From the NCBI GenBank assembly GCA_035632395.1, contig DASQGX010000104.1, positions 1 to 15,642 on the forward strand: a stretch of DNA of 15,642 nucleotides, written 5' to 3'. The notes beneath the pieces are model-generated. The model worked only from the letters and a program-made list of their open reading frames with translations, ran no database searches and was not told the DNA's origin. Within the stretch, counting starts at the first letter, position 1; every line of letters begins with the position of its first letter. Source of the DNA: REEB95 sp035632395 (lineage in GTDB: Bacteria > Pseudomonadota > Alphaproteobacteria > ATCC43930 > CGMCC-115725). Position numbers and translations under genes: made by a program. Positions 1 through 7,517 of this stretch are shown piece after piece.

Positions 1-136
1 CGCGCGCGCCTTTGGTCACCAGCGGCTTGATCTTGTCGGGATTGCGGTTCCAGACGACGGGCTTCTGACCTTGATCGAGCAGGCGCGCGACCATGGCCGC
101 ACCCATCCGCCCGAGGCCGCAAAATCCGATCTGCAT
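1..136 (-). CDS. NAD(P)-binding beta-hydroxyacid dehydrogenase-type oxidoreductase, 5' part only
   Basis: The 45 visible N-terminal residues begin MQIGFCGLGRMGAAMVARLL and continue with VVWNRNPDKIKPLVTKGA. This is the Rossmann dinucleotide-binding start (GxGxMGxxM, then a basic V-W-N-R that usually recognises the 2'-phosphate of NADP) of the family holding 6-phosphogluconate dehydrogenase and 3-hydroxyisobutyrate/tartronate semialdehyde dehydrogenases. The ATG at 136-134 puts the glycine loop at the usual distance from the N-terminus. The rest of the protein, including the catalytic Lys domain, lies beyond the left edge, so the substrate cannot be decided. GLGRMG also occurs in the NAD-type 6-phosphogluconate dehydrogenase, while the WNR-P-K stretch looks more like hydroxyisobutyrate-type enzymes. 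The family assignment is secure; the exact enzyme is not. Confidence 0.82.
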   Translation of the reverse strand, partial: MQIGFCGLGRMGAAMVARLLDQGQKPVVWNRNPDKIKPLVTKGAR

Positions 137-214
137 CGAAATGCCTTCCGCCGGTTGCGCGACCTGCCTACTGGCATCGCACAGTGCGGTCAAGCGCTGA
201 CGGGAAAGGTGGCG

Positions 215-230
215 GCCGCCCTCAGGCGGC
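215..230 (-). terminator. GC hairpin at the stop of the 427-residue gene
   Basis: GCCGCC-CTCA-GGCGGC is a perfect 6-bp inverted repeat with a 4-base loop, and the loop contains the TGA stop (224-222) of the minus-strand gene. No clear U-tract follows on the minus strand, so it is at best a weak or Rho-assisted terminator, or an end-protecting hairpin. The call is tentative. Confidence 0.3.
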
Positions 231-1505
231 GGAAATCTGGCGTGACATCCGCAGACTGCGCGCCAGCTGCACGCCCTGCGGGTCCTTGAACATGGTCTCG
301 ATCGCGCGCAGCAGCGCATAGAGCCGCTCCTGTACGGCGGGGTTCGGCGCGCTCTTCATCTCGGCGATGATCGCGTTGGCTTTGGCCTCGATGGCGGTTC
401 CGAGCCGCTCGCGGCAGTCGCGCGCTTCGTTGGCAAAGCCGTAGCGCGGCCCATTTTCGATGACTGCGCCGATGAACTCGGCCGCTGGAACCGCCGCCTC
501 GAAATCGGTTTCGTCGGCACGCAATACCAGCGCCGTTACCCGATCGTTGAAGGTGCGATCGAACGCAGCCGAGAGGACCGTGCGGGCTTCGGCCGACGCA
601 TTCCACGCGGCATCGTCCTGGCCGACGAGCGCAGGTCCGAAGGCGCCGATCAATCCGTTGACGCCATCGAAATAGCGCACGGTGAGCGTCTTGATGACCG
701 CCATCTGGCCGGCCGTATCGCTCTTGCGCGTCAGAGATGCGATTTCGCTGGCGGTGCGCTTCAGTTCGAGGATGAGACGCTGCGCTACGACGTCGAATTC
801 CGGGTACCGCGACCGATGGTCACGCGGCCGCCACGCCAGTCCGCGCGCCACCAGCATGATCTGCCACGGCCGCATCATCCGGTTTGCCAGCGCCAGCGCG
901 AAATACACCGCATCGGGGCCGATAACCTCGGCGAAGGTCTGATACTGCTGGCGCAGCATCGCGACTGAGTCTTTCGACAGGTCGAAGATGCGGCGGCCCT
1001 CCATCTGCCCGTCTTCGGCGAGGAGCGAACCCGTGAGCGCGAGCTGCGAGCGCAGCGGGGCGGCGATGGCGAGGATGCGTGCGACCTCGCGAATGTCCTC
1101 GATCAGCAACTTGTCGGCAGCGATTGCGTCGACGGCGGGGATCGCCGATGGCTGTTGTATTGCCGTCAGCACCCGCATGTTCCAGTCGACAGCGGCGCGT
1201 TGCAATTCGACCGCGATCTGATCGGCTTCCTCGAATTCGCCGGTGCCGATGATGGTCTTGAGCCGCAGCTCGAAACGCACGAGCTCGCCCCCGCATAAGG
1301 CGACGATGGCGTCCCACCACGGCACGATCATGCTGCGCGGAATCAATCCCGGCAGCCGCGGATTGTCGGCGCGGTCGGTGAGGAACGCCTCGAACGCCTG
1401 ACAGACCAGTCGGCACAGGGTCGGAACGCGCGGACCGCCGGGCCGCGCCGCGGCGGCCGCGGGCGTCACGTTCGCAGGCTCGGGATGGGTGTCGTTGGCG
1501 GGCAC
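222..1505 (-). CDS. Hypothetical protein, mostly helical, 427 residues
   Basis: I do not recognise this protein. It starts with GTG at 1505-1503, preceded at good distance by a Shine-Dalgarno-like CAGGGAG. An Ala/Pro-rich, probably disordered stretch of about 28 residues (PANDTHPEPANVTPAAAAARPG) comes first. A long, predominantly helical region without evident transmembrane segments or signal peptide follows. Recognisable local features are a Trp-Trp pair near residue 64 (VPWWDAIVALCGG), LRQQYQTFAEVIGPDAVYFALALANRMMRPW in the middle, and a helical C-terminus ending SLRMSRQISAA. No catalytic or metal-binding motif stands out. It is divergently placed from the split nitrile hydratase-type operon, sharing a roughly 150-base intergenic region with inverted repeats. 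Coding is supported by frame-specific codon bias throughout and by the ribosome binding site. It could be a cytoplasmic structural or regulatory protein; no function is claimed. Confidence 0.8.
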   Translation of the reverse strand: MPANDTHPEPANVTPAAAAARPGGPRVPTLCRLVCQAFEAFLTDRADNPRLPGLIPRSMIVPWWDAIVALCGGELVRFELRLKTIIGTGEFEEADQIAVELQRAAVDWNMRVLTAIQQPSAIPAVDAIAADKLLIEDIREVARILAIAAPLRSQLALTGSLLAEDGQMEGRRIFDLSKDSVAMLRQQYQTFAEVIGPDAVYFALALANRMMRPWQIMLVARGLAWRPRDHRSRYPEFDVVAQRLILELKRTASEIASLTRKSDTAGQMAVIKTLTVRYFDGVNGLIGAFGPALVGQDDAAWNASAEARTVLSAAFDRTFNDRVTALVLRADETDFEAAVPAAEFIGAVIENGPRYGFANEARDCRERLGTAIEAKANAIIAEMKSAPNPAVQERLYALLRAIETMFKDPQGVQLARSLRMSRQISAA

Positions 1506-1567
1506 GGCGCTCCCTGGTCAGGCGTCAAATCGCCCCGGAACTGGCGGCACTTATCCTGGCCGAAAAT

Positions 1568-1586
1568 GGTAAATGGCGGGTTTACC
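1568..1586. promoter_or_regulatory. Perfect inverted repeat GGTAAA-N7-TTTACC in divergent intergenic region
   Basis: The two 6-base arms (1568-1573 and 1581-1586) are perfectly complementary around a 7-base spacer, giving a 19-base dyad typical in size for a dimeric repressor or activator operator. It sits about 62 bases ahead of the 427-residue gene's start and about 71 bases ahead of the split nitrile hydratase operon, so it could control either. The regulator is unknown and binding is inferred only from symmetry. Confidence 0.35.
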
Positions 1587-1595
1587 GGTGTGGCG

Positions 1596-1611
1596 AAAGG
1601 CTGAAGCCTTT
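1596..1611. promoter_or_regulatory. Second perfect inverted repeat AAAGGCT-GA-AGCCTTT
   Basis: A 7-2-7 perfect dyad, drawn as RNA a 6-bp stem with a TGAA loop, lies 10 bases from the first dyad and 46 bases before the ATG of the N-half beta subunit gene. It could be an operator or a 5'-leader hairpin. There is no gene upstream on the plus strand for it to terminate. Confidence 0.33.
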
Positions 1612-1657
1612 GTTAACCCGCCTTGTCGCGCCGCGGCTCGGGGGCAATAATCGGCCG

Positions 1658-1978
1658 ATGCGCGAGCCGATTCGTGGTCATCACGACATGGGCGGGTTGC
1701 CGGCGGGCCGGGTCGAAAAGACCGAGCACGACTACGCCTTCTGGGAAAAGCGCGTCGACGCGCTCAACGTGCTGCTGGCGGCCAAGGGCCATCTGCGCGT
1801 CGACGAGATGCGCAAGAACATCGAAGCCCTGCCGCCGGACGCCTACGACCGCATGACCTATTACGAGCGATGGATTTCGGCGATCGCCAACACCCTGCTG
1901 CAACGTGGCGTGCTCACCGCCGATGAGCTCGGCCGCAAGATGGAAGAGATCGCGCGGCGCGAGGGCGTGAGCCCATGA
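1658..1978 (+). CDS. Nitrile hydratase/thiocyanate hydrolase-type beta subunit, N-terminal half as separate protein
   Basis: The 106-residue product matches the N-terminal domain of nitrile hydratase beta. It has the opening H-D-M-G-G (residues 9-13), the helical stretch FWEKRVDALNVLLAAKG, and the conserved YYERWISAIANTLLQRGVL with an ELGRKMEEI end helix. Arg52, in DEMRKNIEALPP, is the likely equivalent of the beta-Arg that contacts the oxidised cysteines of the metal centre (inference from local similarity). A normal nitrile hydratase beta is about 210-230 residues; here the frame stops after the N-half and the C-half is the next gene, overlapping by ATGA. Thiocyanate hydrolase (scnB) and toyocamycin nitrile hydratase have this split. 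Cobalt activator proteins (P14K/NhlE) are also homologous to this domain, so an accessory role is possible. The ATG at 1658 fits the family N-terminus better than an in-frame TTG at 1610. The ribosome binding site is weak. Confidence 0.87.
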   Translation: MREPIRGHHDMGGLPAGRVEKTEHDYAFWEKRVDALNVLLAAKGHLRVDEMRKNIEALPPDAYDRMTYYERWISAIANTLLQRGVLTADELGRKMEEIARREGVSP

Positions 1979-2301
1979 CCGGCCGCGCTGCCGCCAACGC
2001 TTCCGTGCCGGCCCGCTTCAAGCCGGGCGACGCGGTCAGCGTGCGCCGTGCTCATCCACCGGGGCATATCCGAACGCCATGGTATATCCGCGGCCATCAC
2101 GGCACGGTGGTGCATGCGCTCGGCCCGTTCGCCAATCCCGAGGAGCTGGCCTACAACCGGCCGGGCCTGCCGGCGCAGCCGCTTTATCGCGTGCGCTTCC
2201 GTCAGCGCGAAGTCTGGCCAGATTATGCGGGCAACGAAGCCGACACACTCGACATCGAGATTTTCCAGCACTGGCTCGAACCCGCGGGCGGCGAGCGATG
2301 A
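1975..2301 (+). CDS. Nitrile hydratase/thiocyanate hydrolase-type beta subunit, C-terminal SH3-like half as separate protein
   Basis: This 108-residue protein corresponds to the C-terminal SH3-like domain of nitrile hydratase beta (the alpha subunit, ScnA, in thiocyanate hydrolase nomenclature). Diagnostic stretches are FKPGDAVSVRRAHPPGHIRT, then P-W-Y-I-R-G (residues 35-40), GTVVHALGPFANPEELA, and LYRVRFRQREVWPDYAG with the final acidic IEIFQHWLEP. Arg33 and Arg39 are candidates for the second arginine that holds the cysteine-sulfinate/sulfenate ligands. The ATG lies within the stop region of the preceding gene (ATGA, 1975-1978) and its own stop overlaps the next start (2298-2301), so the three proteins are probably made by coupled translation in a fixed ratio. 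An N-terminal stretch of roughly 13 residues rich in Ala has no counterpart in the domain. The assignment to the domain family is strong; the substrate is not determined. Confidence 0.88.
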   Translation: MTGRAAANASVPARFKPGDAVSVRRAHPPGHIRTPWYIRGHHGTVVHALGPFANPEELAYNRPGLPAQPLYRVRFRQREVWPDYAGNEADTLDIEIFQHWLEPAGGER

Positions 2302-2950
2302 GCGAACCGCATAGCCACGCGCACGAGCATCACGATCACGCGCATCCGCATCGCCATCCGCCGCGGCCGGATACCGACGACACGCTCGGCCATTTCCAGA
2401 TCATGGAGATCGCGGTGCGCGAGCTGCTGATCGGCAAGGGCATCGTCTCGCCGGACGAGATCCAGCGCGCGATCGAAGCGATGGACACGCGCGGCGAAGC
2501 ATTGGGCGCCAAGATCATCGCTCGCGCCTGGACCGATCCGGCGTTCAAGGCGCGCTTGATGGCCGACGGTACGGCAGCCGTGCGCGATTTCGGCGTCGAC
2601 ATGGGCACGACGCGCTTGTTTGTGGTCGAGAACACGCCGACGGTGCACAACGTCGTCGTCTGCACCCTGTGCTCGTGCTATCCGCGCATGGTGCTGGGCC
2701 TGCCGCCGGACTGGTACAAGAGCCGCAATTACCGCAGCCGCACGGTGCGCGAGCCGCGCGCGGTGTTGCAGGAGTTCGGCACAATCGTGCCGGCGGACAA
2801 GGAAGTCCGCGTCCACGATTCAACCGCCGATATGCGCTACCTGGTTCTGCCGGAACGGCCGGCGGGCACCGAGGGGTGGAGCGCTGAGCGGCTCGCGGCG
2901 TTGGTCAGCCGCGATGCCATGATCGGCGTCGCTATCGCGCGGACGCCAGC

Positions 2951-2954
<4 letters not shown>
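2298..2954 (+). CDS. Nitrile hydratase alpha / thiocyanate hydrolase gamma-type catalytic subunit, cobalt-type
   Basis: The 218-residue protein carries the metal-binding motif V-C122-T-L-C125-S-C127-Y-P. Thr in C-T-L-C is typical of cobalt enzymes (Ser in iron enzymes). The second and third Cys are normally oxidised to sulfinic and sulfenic acid. Further family hallmarks are GLPPDWYKS, VREPRAVLQEFG, a VHDSTADMRYLVLPERP run and GWSAERLAALVSRDAMIG. The enzyme hydrates a nitrile to an amide or, in thiocyanate hydrolase, converts thiocyanate to carbonyl sulfide and ammonia. The N-terminus is strikingly His-rich (nine His between residues 5 and 20), suggesting metal handling. It closes the three-gene operon with an ATGA overlap. 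No separate activator gene follows; acsA comes next on the other strand. Arg-Met replaces the Trp-Pro common after CYP in two-subunit nitrile hydratases. Family is certain; the choice between nitrile and thiocyanate is open. Confidence 0.92.
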
Positions 2955-4897
<1,943 letters not shown>

Positions 4898-5032
4898 GGC
4901 GCTCTCCCGAAAGGCTTGTTTGCGCCGAGTTTAGGAACCCCGGCGGGTGGGAACAAGCGGCTCGGATGCCGCCGACAACCACCGATTGATCACATCGCGG
5001 CCATGCCGCGGACAATGTCTGTGCCCATCTTT

Positions 5033-5051
5033 TTCAGGTCCGCAACCTGAA
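5033..5051 (+). promoter_or_regulatory. Hairpin just upstream of lipoprotein ribosome binding site
   Basis: TTCAGGT-CCGCA-ACCTGAA is a perfect 7-bp stem with a 5-base loop. It ends three bases before the GGAG (5055-5058) that serves the ATG at 5065. Such a leader hairpin could modulate translation or protect the 5' end, or the DNA dyad could be an operator. Nothing further can be said from sequence. Confidence 0.3.
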
Positions 5052-5064
5052 GATGGAGTTCGGA

Positions 5065-5253
5065 ATGCGTTATGTCCTGCTGCTACCGGTCCTCGCCTTC
5101 GGATTGGCCGGCTGCTACAGCAGCCACACGGTCGAGAAGCCGGTCGTCGTCCAACCGGCGCCGCAAGCCTCTGGTGCCGTGGTCGTGCCATCCGGCGGCG
5201 CGACGGTCGTGTGCCCCAACGGCACGACCGTGCCGGCGGGCGATGCCTGCTAG
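5065..5253 (+). CDS. Small lipoprotein, 62 residues
   Basis: The product starts MRYVLLLPVLAFGLAGCYSS, a short lipoprotein signal peptide with lipobox L-A-G-C. Cys at position 17 from this Met would be acylated and become residue 1 of the mature protein of about 46 residues. The next positions (Tyr-Ser) are not Asp, so outer-membrane sorting is expected. The mature part is Val/Pro-rich (VEKPVVVQPAPQASG) and ends VVCPNGTTVPAGDAC, with two Cys separated by 11 residues that could form a disulfide. The ATG at 5065 is chosen over the one at 5053 because GGAG lies six bases upstream and the signal peptide then begins M-R-Y. No enzymatic motif is visible; a periplasmic structural or stress-linked role is possible but not shown. 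It is divergent from acsA and convergent with purH. Confidence 0.8.
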   Translation: MRYVLLLPVLAFGLAGCYSSHTVEKPVVVQPAPQASGAVVVPSGGATVVCPNGTTVPAGDAC

Positions 5254-5258
5254 GCATC
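5242..5258. repeat. Inverted repeat across the lipoprotein stop codon
   Basis: GATGCCT-GCT-AGGCATC is a perfect 7-bp dyad with a 3-base loop that includes the TAG stop (5251-5253). A second stem, GCGCCG-N8-CGGCGC, follows at 5274-5293. Together they occupy the short gap between the convergent lipoprotein and purH genes and may act as a two-way transcription end, but neither has a T-tract. Confidence 0.33.
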
Positions 5259-5302
5259 TCAGCGCAACGTGCAGCGCCGGGTTGGTACGGCGCCGTGCGT
5301 GA

Positions 5303-6859
5303 TCAGTGCCGGAAATGCCGCATGCCGGTGAACACCATGGCGATGCCGGCTTTGTCAGCGGCAGCGATCACCTCGGCGTCGCGCACCGAGCCGCCGGGCT
5401 GAATCGCCGCAGTGGCGCCGGCTGCGATCGCCGCTTCCAGCCCGTCGGCAAATGGAAAGAACGCGTCGCTCGCCACCACCGATCCTTTGATCGCGGCGCC
5501 GCCTTTCTGTGCCGCGACGCGCACGGAATCGACGCGGCTCATCTGTCCGGCGCCGACGCCGACGGTGGCGCCACCCTTGGCGAAGACAATGGCATTCGAC
5601 TTGACGTGCTTGCAGACACGGAAAGCGAAGATGAGATCGGCGATCTCCTGTCGGCTCGGCGCGCGCTTGCTCACCGTCTTAAGTTGATTCTCGGAGATGC
5701 GACCGTTGTCGCGGGTTTGCAGCAGATAGCCGCCGGCCACCGATTTGAGTGTGACGCCGGCCTCGACCGGATCCGGCATGCCGCCGGTCGCCAGCACGCG
5801 CAGCGCGGTCTTCTTCTTGAGAACGGCAAGCGCCGCATCCTCGACCGCGGGCGCAATCACCACTTCCATGAACAGCGCGCCGATTGCTTCGGCGGTCGGC
5901 GCGTCGAGCGGCCGGTTGACTGCGACAATGCCGCCGAAAGCGCTCACCGGGTCGGTCGCCAGTGCCTTGTCCCACGCCGCGCGCAGAGTGCCGGCAACGG
6001 CGACGCCGCACGGATTGCCGTGCTTGACGATGACCACCGCAGGCTCGGCGAATTCCGCGGCGAGCTCGAAGGCGGCATCGGTATCGTTGAGATTGTTGTA
6101 GCTCAGCTCCTTGCCCTGGAGCTGATGCGCCGTGGCAACGCCTTTGCGCGCGCCGTCGCCGACATAGAACGCCGCATGCTGGTGCGGATTTTCCCCGTAA
6201 CGCAGCGTCTGCTTGCGCGCCGCCGCCAGGATCAGCGCCTCGGGGAACTCCTCGCCCGATTGGCGTGCCAGCCACCAGGCGATCTCGGCGTCGTACGCGG
6301 CGGTGCGGGCGAAGGCGCGTTGCGCCAGCCTGCGGCGCAATTCAAGTGTCGTCGCGCCCTGGTGCGCGTCCAGCTCGCGCACAATGGCGTCGTAATCCGC
6401 CGGATCGGTCACCACCGCGACGTCGGCGTGATTCTTGGCGGCCGCGCGGACCAGCGACGGTCCGCCGATGTCGATATTCTCGACGCATTCGTCGAACGAC
6501 GCGCCGCGTGCGACCGTTGCGGCGAAGGGATAGAGATTGACCACGACGAGATCGATCGGCGCGATACCGTGCTTGGCGATTGCGTCCATGTGCGCGCGCT
6601 CGCCGCGTTTCGCCAGGATGCCGCCGTGGATCGCCGGATGCAGAGTCTTGAGGCGGCCGTCGAGCAGCTCGGGAAATTTGGTGACGGCGGCGACTTCCTC
6701 GACCGCGAATCCCGCGTCGGCCAGCGCCTTGGCGGTGCCGCCGGTCGAGACGAGTGCCACTTTGTGGCGCGCGAGCGCCTGGGCGAAAGGTATGAGGCCG
6801 GCCTTGTCGGAAACCGAAATCAGCGCCCGTCGAATCGGGCGAAGGCGGGGTTCGGACAT
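5303..6859 (-). CDS. purH: Bifunctional AICAR formyltransferase / IMP cyclohydrolase
   Basis: The 518-residue protein catalyses the last two steps of purine synthesis: formylation of AICAR with 10-formyl-tetrahydrofolate, then ring closure to IMP. The N-terminal MGS-like cyclohydrolase domain shows RRALISVSDKAGLIPFAQAL, STGGTAKALADAG, VTKFPELLDGRLKTLHPAIHG and LVVVNLYPF. The C-terminal transformylase domain shows LRYGENPHQHAAFY, KELSYNNLNDTDAA, and KHGNPCGVAVAG with the catalytic Lys279-His280 pair. It ends in the usual FTGMRHFRH. The ATG at 6859-6857 is preferred because it gives the standard N-terminus and length; the frame remains open 17 codons further upstream, but that part has no family similarity. 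It is the last gene of the minus-strand series rsmB, rpe, heparinase-family, methyltransferase, purH, lying 57 bases after the methyltransferase. Confidence 0.98.
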   Translation of the reverse strand: MSEPRLRPIRRALISVSDKAGLIPFAQALARHKVALVSTGGTAKALADAGFAVEEVAAVTKFPELLDGRLKTLHPAIHGGILAKRGERAHMDAIAKHGIAPIDLVVVNLYPFAATVARGASFDECVENIDIGGPSLVRAAAKNHADVAVVTDPADYDAIVRELDAHQGATTLELRRRLAQRAFARTAAYDAEIAWWLARQSGEEFPEALILAAARKQTLRYGENPHQHAAFYVGDGARKGVATAHQLQGKELSYNNLNDTDAAFELAAEFAEPAVVIVKHGNPCGVAVAGTLRAAWDKALATDPVSAFGGIVAVNRPLDAPTAEAIGALFMEVVIAPAVEDAALAVLKKKTALRVLATGGMPDPVEAGVTLKSVAGGYLLQTRDNGRISENQLKTVSKRAPSRQEIADLIFAFRVCKHVKSNAIVFAKGGATVGVGAGQMSRVDSVRVAAQKGGAAIKGSVVASDAFFPFADGLEAAIAAGATAAIQPGGSVRDAEVIAAADKAGIAMVFTGMRHFRH

Positions 6860-6916
6860 GGGATTTCCGCGCAAAAGGCAGCGCGACCATAAGGCCGCGC
6901 CGGACGACACGCAAGG

Positions 6917-7513
6917 TCAGCGGACGAAGATCGCGCCGTAATGATAGGGCGGCAATTGCACGATTCGGGACAGCGTCAATCCCGCCGGAGCAACGCGCGC
7001 TACGGTCTCCTCCGGCGACAGGCGGAGCTCGGTGCGCGGTCCACGCGGCTCGCCCGAGACCTGAGTCTCCTCGCGCGGCCGCTTGTGCCAATTGATGACG
7101 CCGAAATGGCCGCCCGGCTTGAGCACGCGGCGCACCGCTTCGGCGAGCCGCGTCGGCTCCGGCACGCCGTGAAAGGCATTGCCCATCAGCACATAGTCGA
7201 CCGTCCGCGGCACCAAGGTGGCGAGGTCATACGCATCGCCCTCGACGAAGGCGACATTGGTCGCGCCCAGCGCCGAAACGCGCACCTGCGCCATGTCGAG
7301 AAACTTAGGATCGAGGTCGATGGCGACGACGTGGCTCGCCATCGCCGCCAGCGGCGCGGTGAACCAGCCGTCGCCGCAGCACAAGTCGATCACGTCGAAG
7401 CCGCGTTCGATGCCCATGGCGGCGAGCACACCGGCCGGATCGGGCCACAGCGCCGGCCACCATCCGGATGTGGGCATCTCGGTACCTTGGAAAAATCCGG
7501 TCCGCTCGCTCAA
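6917..7513 (-). CDS. Class I SAM-dependent methyltransferase
   Basis: The protein, about 198 residues long, has the Rossmann-like methyltransferase fold. Motif I is DVIDLCCGDGWFTAPLA, the acidic residue after strand 2 lies in HVVAIDLDPKFLDMA, motif II-like VEGDAYDL follows, and post-motif stretches are VLMGNAFHGVPEP and VLKPGGHFGVINWHKRP. The conserved opening MPTSGWWPALWPDPAGVL and the end LPPYHYGAIFVR look characteristic of a bacterial family of unassigned substrate. The start is uncertain. TTG at 7513 lies 4 bases after the heparinase-family stop and includes SERTGFFQGTE, which resembles related proteins, but its ribosome site is too close. ATG at 7477 has AAGG seven bases upstream and is the main alternative. 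Its position between a heparinase-family gene and purH gives no clear target molecule. Confidence 0.85.
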   Translation of the reverse strand: MSERTGFFQGTEMPTSGWWPALWPDPAGVLAAMGIERGFDVIDLCCGDGWFTAPLAAMASHVVAIDLDPKFLDMAQVRVSALGATNVAFVEGDAYDLATLVPRTVDYVLMGNAFHGVPEPTRLAEAVRRVLKPGGHFGVINWHKRPREETQVSGEPRGPRTELRLSPEETVARVAPAGLTLSRIVQLPPYHYGAIFVR

Positions 7514-7517
7514 ATCC

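Noticed and set aside
1610..1657. Upstream in-frame TTG extension of the N-half beta subunit
   Set aside because: The added 16 residues do not resemble the family, and they would run into the inverted repeat at 1596-1611. ATG at 1658 gives the usual short lead to H-D-M-G-G.
1658..2301. The two beta-half genes being one nitrile hydratase beta gene broken by a frameshift
   Set aside because: Each half has its own start, complete domain boundaries and a clean ATGA overlap, matching known split families. A single-base error at exactly the domain boundary is less likely, though read-level checking would exclude it.
4996..5010. CGCGGC-CAT-GCCGCG dyad between acsA and the lipoprotein gene
   Set aside because: Short GC-only dyads are common by chance in this composition, and there is no positional support for a function.
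5306..6892. A 528-codon open frame on the plus strand opposite purH
   Set aside because: It is fully antisense to a complete, motif-rich purH and its translation is Arg/Gly/His-rich low-complexity sequence, as expected from the opposite strand of GC-rich coding DNA.
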